A stretch of DNA of 42,123 bases from Desulfobacterales bacterium. Lineage in GTDB: Bacteria > Desulfobacterota > Desulfobacteria > Desulfobacterales > JAHEIW01. Below, piece by piece: positions 6,765 to 15,049 of this stretch. Position 1 is the first letter of the stretch; every line of letters begins with the position of its first letter. Location: contig JAQYWI010000028.1 of the NCBI GenBank assembly GCA_030145015.1, forward strand, positions 1 to 42,123, read 5' to 3'. The notes under the pieces are model-generated. The model ran no database searches, was not told where the DNA came from, and saw nothing but the letters and a program-made list of their open reading frames with translations. The position numbers and the translations under genes were made by a program.

Positions 6765-7829
6765 ATGAAATCTGAAGATATTCACAAAAAAATTAACAAG
6801 ATCGATCGGGAGCTGCTGGTTTTACTCCAGGAACGGATGGGGCTGGCGCTGCGATCAAAAAAATTCAAGCAAACCCATAGCGCCCCGGCACAGGAGAATG
6901 ACTTGCTGGCGCGGGTGGAGCGTTTAAATCTCGATCTGATCCAAAGCTCGTTTACCCGGCAGTTGCTCAAGACAATCGTCGAAGAGACCAAGCGGCTTCA
7001 GGATGAAGACCGCTCGCTGGCGGCATTTCAAGGCGAACATGGCGCTTACGGCGAGGTCGCTGCCCGACAGCTGGTTCCAAAGGGCGCCTATATTCCCTGT
7101 ATGGAGTTTATCGATGTATTCCGGGGCGTTGAAGATGGTCACTTCGACCTCGGGGTGGTACCGGTTGAAAACTCTTTGGAAGGTGCGGTTACCCAGGTGA
7201 ATGATCTGTTGACGACCACGGATCTTAAAGTCATCGGTGAAGTCAAAGTGACCGTCAACCATTGTCTGCTGGCCACCGAAGCAACGGATTATCGTGAAAT
7301 CCGGCAGGTCTTCTCTCATCCCCAGGCCCTGGCCCAGTGCCGCGATTTTCTAATGCGCAACAAACTGGAGGCGCGCCCGTATTATGACACTGCCGGAGCA
7401 GCCAAAATGCTGGCCCGGGAAAATCCCAGAGCAGCCGCGGCCATTGCGAGTTCTTTGTGTGCCGAATTGTATGACCTTGAAATTATTAAGGAGGGCATTG
7501 AGGACGGGCCTTCCAATTCCACGCGCTTTTTGCTTCTGGCCCGCGAACCGCACCCTGACAACGGGGATAAAACATCCATCATCTTTGCCGTACCGCATGA
7601 AGCCGGCAGACTGTATGCGGTACTCAAACTGTTTGCCGACGCCGAAATTAACCTGACCCGGATCGCTTCAATGCCGCTGCGATCGGATCCGGGAAACTAC
7701 AGTTTCTTTCTTGATTTTGAAGGTTCGGACAAGGATGCAACGGTTGCCGGGGTTTTGAAAAAAATGGAAGATCTGGCGAAATGGGTCAAATATCTGGGAA
7801 GCTATCCGCTGGATCGGACCGCGTCATAG
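6765..7829 (+). CDS. pheA: Bifunctional chorismate mutase / prephenate dehydratase (P-protein)
   Basis: Converts chorismate to prephenate and then to phenylpyruvate. The 354 residues comprise an AroQ-type chorismate mutase (about 1-82), prephenate dehydratase (about 85-262; VVPVENSLEGAV and the catalytic NSTRFLLLA at 251-259), and a C-terminal ACT domain (about 270-354). The phenylalanine-binding ESRP motif of the ACT domain reads ASMP here (301-304), so allosteric inhibition may be weakened or altered. The start at 6765 follows GAGG; an upstream in-frame ATG at 6627 would overlap aroF. This is the last gene of the second attenuated unit. Confidence 0.95.
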   Translation: MKSEDIHKKINKIDRELLVLLQERMGLALRSKKFKQTHSAPAQENDLLARVERLNLDLIQSSFTRQLLKTIVEETKRLQDEDRSLAAFQGEHGAYGEVAARQLVPKGAYIPCMEFIDVFRGVEDGHFDLGVVPVENSLEGAVTQVNDLLTTTDLKVIGEVKVTVNHCLLATEATDYREIRQVFSHPQALAQCRDFLMRNKLEARPYYDTAGAAKMLARENPRAAAAIASSLCAELYDLEIIKEGIEDGPSNSTRFLLLAREPHPDNGDKTSIIFAVPHEAGRLYAVLKLFADAEINLTRIASMPLRSDPGNYSFFLDFEGSDKDATVAGVLKKMEDLAKWVKYLGSYPLDRTAS

Positions 7830-7896
7830 AAACCCGCTGATTCCTTAAGGCCGCATTCTTCAGAATTTCGCCTCCTTTTTCGGCTCTCCAAACAGA

Positions 7897-8532
7897 TCAC
7901 CCTTGGGGCGTCAATTCCACGGCCATGAATATCGCCCTGGTGGTGGTTTCGTATTGATGCCAGGGATATTCTATGTTTTCGTCGTACATGGGCGGATGCG
8001 CCGCTCCGGGCGCCATGGGGTCTTCGCGGTAGAGCGTGTTGAGGTCGTTTTCGTAATACTGCTGCATTCTGCCCAAGCCCACGATCTGGACATGCACCTC
8101 CTTTATCGGCGGGCCGCCCCAGTGCTCCCTGTGAAGGCCCACGTTGAGCGGCACGCTGCCCGCAAGGCACATGTTGACGGCGATATGGCCGAGCTTTATC
8201 TTGGGAGAACGCCACAGCGCCACGCCCTTGTGCCTCTCCTCGTGGGTGGCCTCGTAGGCAAGTACCCAGGCGTTTTTCACCTGCTCGAAAAGCGCCTCCT
8301 CGTCGGGATAGTCATCGAATTTTTCGATAATCAGTGCGCACTCTGCGTGCGTTATAACGGTTTTCACCGCCACGGTCGAGCGGAAGAAACCGAGCGGAAG
8401 GTCGTTTATGTACAGGTCCTCATCCGACATATTGAAAACAATGCTCTTTTCGCGTACCGCGTATTCCTTCTCGCCCTGCACATAGTTTACAGGAAAGAAG
8501 GGGCTTGCATAATCCAAGGCTGTAATGCTCAT
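7897..8532 (-). CDS. Unrecognised protein with a cupin-like histidine pattern
   Basis: I do not recognise this 211-residue protein. It is soluble, with no signal peptide or membrane segment. The C-terminal half has GLHREHWGG, then KEVHVQIVGLGRM, and later PWHQYETTT, a spacing of His, Glu and Gly that could make a metal site in a double-stranded beta-helix fold. This is a suggestion only. It begins 15 bases after the racemase-like gene and ends the long minus-strand run, converging on pheA. The ribosome site is weak (AAGAAAGA). Confidence 0.75.
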   Translation of the reverse strand: MSITALDYASPFFPVNYVQGEKEYAVREKSIVFNMSDEDLYINDLPLGFFRSTVAVKTVITHAECALIIEKFDDYPDEEALFEQVKNAWVLAYEATHEERHKGVALWRSPKIKLGHIAVNMCLAGSVPLNVGLHREHWGGPPIKEVHVQIVGLGRMQQYYENDLNTLYREDPMAPGAAHPPMYDENIEYPWHQYETTTRAIFMAVELTPQG

Positions 8533-8547
8533 AATGGTCTTTCTTTC

Positions 8548-9234
8548 TTATCGTTGTAAAAGTGCCGCCACATGCTTAAACGCCGCCTCGCCGACATAGA
8601 GAAGCGGGGCCTTCAAAGAGAGCTTTTTTAACTTTTCATCCATCAGTCCAAAAGGAATCTGGCCCATTAATATACAGTCTAGGCCCTTTTCATCCAGCTT
8701 TTGAATATCCCTTATAACGATATTGTCGTGTGTCTCGAATTCTCCCGCATTAAATAAATCCAGGGCTGTATTGTTGTTGGAGAAAATAAGCTCGATTACC
8801 TTGTTAAGCCCGGCGGCCCTGGTTTTGAGCCCCTCCTCAAGATAAGGCACCACATAAGGCGTGGTGTTAATAACGCCGATCCGGCTGTACTGCTCAACCG
8901 CCTTGTCAAGAATAACGGCATCCAGCTGTACAAAAGGCACCGATACGACCTCTTTTGCATAGGCTACCGCTCTGGGCATAAGGCTGCAACAGGATACAAT
9001 AATCCCGCATCCCGCCTGCTCCAGTTGATCTGCAAAACCGGCGTATCTGAGCAAATTGCGCTTAGGGGTCACGCCGATGGGCGCTTTAAAATTGTCAATT
9101 TTAACATTGCCGTCATAAATATGGATGAGTTCTGTTCCAGGCAGGTATAACTTCATACATTTTTCAGCCAAACCGATTGTTGTTGGCGTCGTATGTAGAA
9201 AACCTACCTTTTTGCTTTCGCTTTTTCCGCCCAT
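8548..9234 (-). CDS. Asp/Glu/hydantoin racemase superfamily protein
   Basis: A 228-residue member of the two-domain racemase/decarboxylase superfamily. The first half has GFLHTTPTTIGL and the first cysteine site IIVSCCSLMPRA; the second half has RIGVINTTPYVVPYL and LDCILMGQIPFG. In two-base racemases the last motif reads G-C-T; here it is G-Q-I, so the second catalytic cysteine is missing. One-cysteine relatives can be decarboxylases or isomerases. A GAGGTGAGG ribosome site precedes the ATG. It lies between a VOC protein and an unknown protein in the same strand run; the substrate is unknown. Confidence 0.85.
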   Translation of the reverse strand: MGGKSESKKVGFLHTTPTTIGLAEKCMKLYLPGTELIHIYDGNVKIDNFKAPIGVTPKRNLLRYAGFADQLEQAGCGIIVSCCSLMPRAVAYAKEVVSVPFVQLDAVILDKAVEQYSRIGVINTTPYVVPYLEEGLKTRAAGLNKVIELIFSNNNTALDLFNAGEFETHDNIVIRDIQKLDEKGLDCILMGQIPFGLMDEKLKKLSLKAPLLYVGEAAFKHVAALLQR

Positions 9235-9352
9235 AACCTCACCTCAAAATATATGCGTTGGGTTTCGGTATTGCGTTTATCCGTGCTGGCAAAGCATATC
9301 CCCGGAACCGGGAAGAATTCCCGGAATATTTCGCAACCTAAACGGTAGAATA

Positions 9353-9766
9353 TTATTCCTTGGGCCATTCAAAGAACTCAACTAGCCCTATCTGCTTGTG
9401 CCTCAAAAAGCAGATTTGATTTTTCTGAAACACACCGCTGGTGATGGGCTCGTGAATGGTATAGTCGCCGGTCGCCATAAGGTCGTCCACCGTTTTATGG
9501 ATGTCGTCAACATCGTAGCAAAGATGATGCAGTAAAAAGGGTTCGGTGGTCGCTTCAAGTTTCTCGCTGACAAAAGAGGGTTTTGACGTATCGACTGTGG
9601 CCATGAGTTCCACTATCAAATCGCCCAGTTGAACACGCTGCACATACATGTTTTTGGGCTCATGGTGCTTGATATCCTCATATACGGTGGTATAACCCAA
9701 TTTTAAAAATGCATCTATCGCTTCCTCGAGATTCCTGGTGGCATAGCCTAAATGATTCATCTTCAT
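9353..9766 (-). CDS. VOC (glyoxalase/methylmalonyl-CoA epimerase-like) family protein
   Basis: A 137-residue vicinal-oxygen-chelate fold made of two beta-alpha-beta-beta-beta modules. Likely metal ligands are His5 (NHLGYA), Glu in LIVELM, His in LLHHLCYDV, and Glu in GLVEFFE. Size and arrangement resemble methylmalonyl-CoA epimerases, but these ligands are shared by glyoxalase I and dioxygenases, so the reaction is not assigned. The start follows AAAGGATG. It sits 33 bases downstream of the AroE-like gene. Confidence 0.86.
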   Translation of the reverse strand: MKMNHLGYATRNLEEAIDAFLKLGYTTVYEDIKHHEPKNMYVQRVQLGDLIVELMATVDTSKPSFVSEKLEATTEPFLLHHLCYDVDDIHKTVDDLMATGDYTIHEPITSGVFQKNQICFLRHKQIGLVEFFEWPKE

Positions 9767-9799
9767 AATGTTTACTCATCCTTTCTTAGACATATAAGC

Positions 9800-10678
9800 T
9801 TATTCATCTGATCTGTTTTTCGGCCCGGCAATAATATTGTCCATAGCATCCTTCATTATGTCAGTGGGTTCAGCCATACCCGTCATTAAAGCAAATCCTT
9901 TTATTCCCTGAATGATTGCCATACCGATTCCATTCATGGTTTTACATCCGACTTCTTCGGCATCCAGAAGCAATAAGGTCTTGGAGGGATTGTAGACAAT
10001 ATCGTAGACAAACAAGTCTTTATTTAAAAATTTTTTGTTCACAGGCGTATGTTCAAGATGCGGATTCATTCCAACACCGGAAGCATTCACCAATACATTG
10101 CTCCTTTGCAGCAAACTTTCGACGGGTGCATTATTGAAAGCCACAAATTCCGCGCACACTCTTATTTTAGCATTGATATCGTTTGCGAGAGATGTGCTGG
10201 CTTCATCAATCTTGTCTATAATATAAAGCTTCTTTGCACCCTGATGAGCCAGTGTAAAGCCCAGCGCCCTCGATGCGCCTCCAGCTCCAAATATAAAAAA
10301 TGTATTCTGGCTAAGATCCATTGCCGTTTCATCCAACAAAGACTGTACAAAACCGATTCCATCGGTATTGTAGCCTTTCAGCTTACCATCCTTTATGACA
10401 ACGACATTTACCGACCCTATCTTGTCCGCCAATTCATCCAATTCATCCAAATAGTCCAGAATCTTTATCTTGTTGGGTTTTGCTAGATTGAATCCGGCAT
10501 AATTCATGCACTTGATACCGCTTACCACTGCTTCCAACTTGTCATTTTCAACTTCGATCGGGAAGTAGAAATAATCCATATTTAATTTTTTAAAGGTTTC
10601 ATTAAACATTTGGGGAGCAAAAGTTTGCTTCAACGGATACCCTAATAGACTAATTAATTTTGTGTCCACCGTAACCAT
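9800..10678 (-). CDS. Divergent shikimate/quinate dehydrogenase family protein (AroE-like)
   Basis: A 292-residue AroE-fold protein. Kept features are the catalytic lysine in NLAKPNK, Asp in YNTDGIGF, the NAD(P) motif FGAGGASRAL, and Gln in GIGMAIIQ. The shikimate-binding HSxSP segment near residue 18 reads QTFAP, so the first conserved Ser is Thr and the second Ala, and the Thr of NVTxPxK is Ala. These changes hit residues that hold the shikimate carboxylate, so a related but different substrate is likely. Base composition is visibly AT-richer than the flanks. It lies with catabolic genes, away from the aro operons. The ATG follows AAGAGGTAG. Confidence 0.88.
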   Translation of the reverse strand: MVTVDTKLISLLGYPLKQTFAPQMFNETFKKLNMDYFYFPIEVENDKLEAVVSGIKCMNYAGFNLAKPNKIKILDYLDELDELADKIGSVNVVVIKDGKLKGYNTDGIGFVQSLLDETAMDLSQNTFFIFGAGGASRALGFTLAHQGAKKLYIIDKIDEASTSLANDINAKIRVCAEFVAFNNAPVESLLQRSNVLVNASGVGMNPHLEHTPVNKKFLNKDLFVYDIVYNPSKTLLLLDAEEVGCKTMNGIGMAIIQGIKGFALMTGMAEPTDIMKDAMDNIIAGPKNRSDE

Positions 10679-10875
10679 TTACAACTACCTCTTATAAAGT
10701 TTTTAATCCGATTAGGTTATACTTGTAATTTATAAAGCCTGGACAAGTTTTCTTTCCGGATGACTTTCATATGCCATTCAACACACACCTATCTAAAAAC
10801 GAACAGACACAATCCGATGGGTGTGATCAGAGCAAAGGCGTCCCGCTTGTAGGGATGGGTGTGGATTGGTACTTC

Positions 10876-12147
10876 CTAAAAACCCAACAAGCGTGGCAGG
10901 CCGATGACGGTCACCGGGAAAAAAGTAATAACGATCAACGCCAAAAGCTCCACGAAAAACAATGGGATGATCTGACGGACCAGAGCTGCCAGGCCCACAT
11001 TTGCGACGGAATCAGCCACGAAGAGACACAGGCCCATGGGTGGGGTGATCAATCCGATCATCAGATTGAAGACGACCAGAATACCGTAATGGGTGGGGTC
11101 AACTCCCATGCTAACAGCGATGGGATGTAATATAGGCACTAAAACCAGCATCGCGGCGATCCCTTCTAAAAAAAGCCCGGCAAAAAGGAACAGGGCCATC
11201 GAGGAAATCAGAAACATCCACTTTGCGGTCATAAACTCCAGGGCAAAATCGGTGATCATGTTGGGGACGCGATTGTAGGTCAACAGCCAGTTGGCTGCGG
11301 CAACAGCGGACATGATGATCATGATAACGGCGGTGTCGCGCATAGCGTTTCCAAAGATCCTGGGCAGATCGGTCCATTTGATTTCCCGGAGCAGGAACAG
11401 GCCGACAATCAGGGCATAGGCCACCGCAAAACTGGCAGCCTCGGTCGGCGTGACCACACCAAACAGGATGCTGCCCACCACAAAGACCGGCATCATCAGC
11501 GGGATTATGCCCTGGAAAAGAATTTTTCTTTTGGATCGGACGGACTCGTCCGGGTCGTCTTTTTGATAGTCGCCGGCAAATACCATCACATATATGGACA
11601 GAAAAATGGCCAGCAGGATGCCCGGGATGACACCGCCCAGGAACATGCCCGGTACGGAAACACCGGTCACGATCAGGGCGTAGATGATCACCGGAATACT
11701 CGGTGGGATAATGGGGCCGATAACCGAGGAAGCGGCGGTAATCGCCGCCGAAAAATCACGCGGGTAGCCCCTCTTTTCCATCTCAGGAATGAAGACCCGC
11801 CCAATGGCGGAGGTGTCCGCAACCGCGGAGCCGGACAGCCCTGCAAAAATAACCGAAGCCCAGATATTGACCATGGCCAGACCTGCACGCAGCCGGCCGA
11901 CGAAAACGTTGGTGAAGGCAATGATCCGACTGGTGATGCCCGATTCATTCATAAGCTCCCCGGCGAGAATGAACAGGGGGATGGCCAGCAGCGGATAGGA
12001 CCGTATCCCGCCGAACATTTGGGTGGCAACGATACGAAGGTGGTAGGGGAATTCGCCGACCGCCATAAAATACATCAGGGCGGCAACAATGGAGAAGGCA
12101 ACCGGCACACCGATAATTAAACAGATTAATAGGATTGCATAGACCAT
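10876..12147 (-). CDS. dctM: TRAP transporter large permease subunit (DctM family)
   Basis: A 423-residue polytopic inner-membrane protein with about twelve hydrophobic segments. It is the ion-coupled transport subunit of a tripartite TRAP system. Characteristic stretches are IPLFILAGELMNESG, SGSAVADTSAIG, IPPSIPVIIYAL and LITPPMGLCLFVA. The start ATG at 12147 is preceded by GGAGGG, which lies inside the 3' end of the DctQ gene; four bases separate the DctQ stop from this start. The 197-base gap after it separates the transporter from the AroE-like group. Confidence 0.95.
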   Translation of the reverse strand: MVYAILLICLIIGVPVAFSIVAALMYFMAVGEFPYHLRIVATQMFGGIRSYPLLAIPLFILAGELMNESGITSRIIAFTNVFVGRLRAGLAMVNIWASVIFAGLSGSAVADTSAIGRVFIPEMEKRGYPRDFSAAITAASSVIGPIIPPSIPVIIYALIVTGVSVPGMFLGGVIPGILLAIFLSIYVMVFAGDYQKDDPDESVRSKRKILFQGIIPLMMPVFVVGSILFGVVTPTEAASFAVAYALIVGLFLLREIKWTDLPRIFGNAMRDTAVIMIIMSAVAAANWLLTYNRVPNMITDFALEFMTAKWMFLISSMALFLFAGLFLEGIAAMLVLVPILHPIAVSMGVDPTHYGILVVFNLMIGLITPPMGLCLFVADSVANVGLAALVRQIIPLFFVELLALIVITFFPVTVIGLPRLLGF

Positions 12148-12151
12148 GGTA

Positions 12152-12706
12152 TCACCCTCCGCCGGATTCAAGCGCTGCATGTTCAGTTAAGCGCTGGAGG
12201 AGTTTCAGCAGGGCCGCAATGGTCAGCATGACACCGCCCAATACCATTGCGGCCTGATAGGGATACTGGTGTCCGATCCAGATCATGCTGTCCCACCCGG
12301 TCAAGGCCTTGAGATCCTTGGCCAGGTTGATAATTCCGGAAGCCTCCACGCGGCCCCGTTTAATGACAAACATCCAGCCGGAATAGGTTAGCAGCACGCC
12401 GTTAACCACCATAATCAGGTCGACGATGATGTATAGTTTCCGGGTTAATGATTCCGACAGGAACCTGATCAACATGGTGAAGCGGATGTGCCGGTCCTGT
12501 ATATACGCCCAGGCAATCCCGAACATGACGCCGTATATGGCGATGAATATCGGCAGCTCCTCGCCCGACTCAAAAGATTTGCCGATGGCGTAGCGGCGCA
12601 GGGAGTTCGTGAAAACAATCAAAAAAAGTACAGCCATGGACAGCGAGGCGCCGGCGGCGGCAAATTGCGAAAAAAGGCGTGTTGTTCGCTCAAGGATGCG
12701 CTGCAT
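12152..12706 (-). CDS. dctQ: TRAP transporter small permease subunit (DctQ family)
   Basis: A 184-residue membrane protein with four predicted helices (around residues 18-40, 52-70, 90-115 and 148-170), the usual form of DctQ, which bridges the binding protein and the DctM channel. ATG 12706 is favoured because GAGGGGG stands at a proper distance; a GTG nine bases earlier is too close to that site. It lies between dctP and dctM in the standard order. Confidence 0.92.
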   Translation of the reverse strand: MQRILERTTRLFSQFAAAGASLSMAVLFLIVFTNSLRRYAIGKSFESGEELPIFIAIYGVMFGIAWAYIQDRHIRFTMLIRFLSESLTRKLYIIVDLIMVVNGVLLTYSGWMFVIKRGRVEASGIINLAKDLKALTGWDSMIWIGHQYPYQAAMVLGGVMLTIAALLKLLQRLTEHAALESGGG

Positions 12707-12771
12707 GGATGCCACCCCCCCTCTTTACAGTGAAACAGGCGATACGATTCACCGCGCTCAGATACGTGGAG

Positions 12772-12804
12772 GACGACCGGAAGGCAAATCGCCCTCCGGT
12801 CGTC
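12772..12804 (-). other. Intercistronic hairpin between dctP and dctQ
   Basis: GACGACCGGA (12772-12781) pairs perfectly with TCCGGTCGTC (12795-12804), with a 13-base loop. There is no U run. Such hairpins after a TRAP binding-protein gene can protect its mRNA and let it outnumber the permease messages; that role is inferred here. Confidence 0.7.
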
Positions 12805-12819
12805 GCAGGTTATCGCCGG

Positions 12820-13845
12820 TTATTTAGATGCTTCCATGACCGCAGCATCAAGTTTTTTAATCCATACGGCATCGTCACCCAGTTCTCCGGCCAGCCACTT
12901 CTTAACGGCCGGCTGCGCCAGCTTCTGGAACTGGGCCAGGTCCGCCGCTGTCGGAGCATACACTTGCATACCCTCAGCCGCAACCTTGGTCACCCCTTCG
13001 GCAGTATTGAACTGCTGGATGGCACGCCCCATGACACCGGCAATGCGGGCAGCTTTTTGGACCACCGCCTGGTTTTTGGCCGACAGCGACTTGAAAAACT
13101 CATCATTGATCAGAATAAAGTCGGCGGCGTAGACGTGACCGTCCAGCACCAAATATTTCTGCAATTTATGAAGCTTGTTGTTGTAAATGACGCCGACAGG
13201 ATTCTCCTGGCCATCGACAACACCGGTCGCCAGGGCATTGGGAAGCTCAGACCAGGCAATCGGAGTTGGCTCGCCTCCCAGGCCTTTGACCATTTCCACA
13301 TACAGCGGGATCGGCTGAACCCGGAACTTGATGCCTTTCATATCAGCGGGTGTCTTGATTTCCCGTTTGTTGTTGGTAAAATTCCGGAAACCCGTTTCGC
13401 CATAGGCCAGGGTTCGCAGCCCTGTCTTCTTGAGGCAATATTCTGCCAGCTCCTTGCCGAACGGGCCATCCAGGACGTCCCAGGCAATGGTGGGTGATGC
13501 GAACATGTACGGGATGTTCAGGACATCCGCTGGTTTGCACACGGTTGACATCGCACCGGAGACGATGGTCATTTGCGTGGTTCCTTCCTGAACCTGCTGG
13601 ACCAGACTATTTTCGTCACCCAGGGCCTTGGCCGGAAAAAGCTCGACCGAAATATCGGACTCCCCTTCGACGATGTTCTTAAAAATGGTCCCGGCCGCCC
13701 CTTTCTTGGAACTCTGCCATGATGCGGGATCAACATGGCCCAGTTTGATCGTCGGTCCTGCCATGGCCATTGCCGGTGCAAATATCAATCCCAGCATCAG
13801 CACCAGTGATAAAAGTTTGCCTAAATTCGAAAGATTTCGTTTCAT
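12820..13845 (-). CDS. dctP: TRAP transporter periplasmic substrate-binding protein (DctP family)
   Basis: A 341-residue periplasmic protein with an N-terminal signal peptide (LLSLVLMLGLIFAPAMAMAG, cleavage near residue 29). Family motifs are IKLGHV after the signal, LPYMFA-like IPYMFASP, the ligand-carboxylate arginine in IKFRVQPIP, and VVDGQENPV. It captures an organic acid for the adjacent DctQM; most TRAP ligands carry a carboxylate or sulfonate, but the ligand cannot be named. The ribosome site is GGGAGG. Confidence 0.95.
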   Translation of the reverse strand: MKRNLSNLGKLLSLVLMLGLIFAPAMAMAGPTIKLGHVDPASWQSSKKGAAGTIFKNIVEGESDISVELFPAKALGDENSLVQQVQEGTTQMTIVSGAMSTVCKPADVLNIPYMFASPTIAWDVLDGPFGKELAEYCLKKTGLRTLAYGETGFRNFTNNKREIKTPADMKGIKFRVQPIPLYVEMVKGLGGEPTPIAWSELPNALATGVVDGQENPVGVIYNNKLHKLQKYLVLDGHVYAADFILINDEFFKSLSAKNQAVVQKAARIAGVMGRAIQQFNTAEGVTKVAAEGMQVYAPTAADLAQFQKLAQPAVKKWLAGELGDDAVWIKKLDAAVMEASK

Positions 13846-13902
13846 TTTTCTTTCCTCCCTTTTTGGTTTAGGTTACGTACATGTTTTAGAAATCCCATTA
13901 CA

Positions 13903-14934
13903 TTAAAGCTCAAAAAGGACCTTTACCGTCTCTCCCCGGCTTCCCGCCTCAAAGGCCTCCCTAGCCTGGTCTAACCCGAAGCGCTTGGTAATCATCTTCT
14001 GGGCGCTGACTTTACCGGATACAACCCAATTCATTGCTCTCAAAAATTGGCGGGGAACCAGGGCCACGTCGCCGAACACGGTCAGGCCCTTGCGCAACAT
14101 CTGCAGAGGGCTGAGGTTCGCTTTCGGATACAGACCGAACAGGACCACTCTGGCCCGGGGTGCGGCCAGATCAAAGGTCATCTCGGTCGCCTTGGCGGAA
14201 CTGGCGGTTTCCACGACAATGTCCGCCCCCTGGCCATCGGTGTATTCCAAGATCGCTTCGACAGGGTCTTGTTCGCTGATATTAATGATATGGTCCGCGC
14301 CAAGATCTTTTGCGATCTCAAAGCGTTTGCGATCCTGTTCCAGGCCGACCATAATCACTTTGGAGGCGCCGGCCGCCTTGAAAGCCTGCAGGTGAAACAT
14401 TCCCAAAGATCCCGGCCCTAAAATAGCAACGGTTTCACCCACCATCGGCATCACTTTTTCCAATGACCGCACAACCAGGCTGAGGGGTTCCATAAAGGCG
14501 GCATCGGCGAAGTCCATATCATCCGGCATCTTATGCGCCAGATCAGATGGAAGTACCAGGTATTCGGCAAAGGTTCCGTGGCAGGTGATGCCGATATGCT
14601 CCCAGTCCACGCACATGTTCTTAAAACCATTGCGACACTGCAGGCATTTGCCGCATCCTGAAAGAGCCTCAAGGGCGACCCGGTCACCCACCGCATGATC
14701 GAAAACCCCCGGTCCCAGTTCGGCAATCACACCCGCGCCTTCATGTCCCATAATAACGGGTATAGGAACCGGCTTGCGACCTTTGTACAGGTTATTCAGA
14801 ATGGTGACATCGGTAAAACAAATCCCGGTGGCTTTGATTTGAACCCGTATTTGTCCTGGACCGGGCGCGGGTGTCGGCATGTCTGCGACTTGCAGAGATC
14901 CTGCTTCGCCGGTCGCCTTGATAATCGCTTTCAT
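13903..14934 (-). CDS. Zinc-dependent alcohol/polyol dehydrogenase (MDR family)
   Basis: A 343-residue medium-chain dehydrogenase. The catalytic zinc site is Cys39 (GICFTD) and His64-Glu65 (GHEGAG). The structural zinc site is complete at Cys94, 97, 100 and 108 (CGKCLQCRNGFKNMC). The coenzyme motif is AILGPGSLGMFHLQAF. It resembles threonine and sorbitol dehydrogenases and should oxidise a secondary alcohol with NAD(P). An AGGAG site precedes the ATG. It stands between the creatininase-like gene and the TRAP genes, so a hydroxy compound imported by the transporter is a reasonable substrate. Confidence 0.93.
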   Translation of the reverse strand: MKAIIKATGEAGSLQVADMPTPAPGPGQIRVQIKATGICFTDVTILNNLYKGRKPVPIPVIMGHEGAGVIAELGPGVFDHAVGDRVALEALSGCGKCLQCRNGFKNMCVDWEHIGITCHGTFAEYLVLPSDLAHKMPDDMDFADAAFMEPLSLVVRSLEKVMPMVGETVAILGPGSLGMFHLQAFKAAGASKVIMVGLEQDRKRFEIAKDLGADHIINISEQDPVEAILEYTDGQGADIVVETASSAKATEMTFDLAAPRARVVLFGLYPKANLSPLQMLRKGLTVFGDVALVPRQFLRAMNWVVSGKVSAQKMITKRFGLDQAREAFEAGSRGETVKVLFEL

Positions 14935-15049
14935 CTTCTTCTCCTACAGTGATGGTTTTCGCCACCAGCCGTTAACGATTCGATGTTGTGGGTACGGACG
15001 GAAACCCACGGCTGCCCTTCGATCGGATGCTTTCGATTCAAACCACGCG

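Noticed and set aside
12679..13497. Long plus-strand open frame (272 codons) opposite the TRAP binding-protein gene
   Set aside because: It is antisense to a clear DctP gene, has no family motif and no ribosome site.
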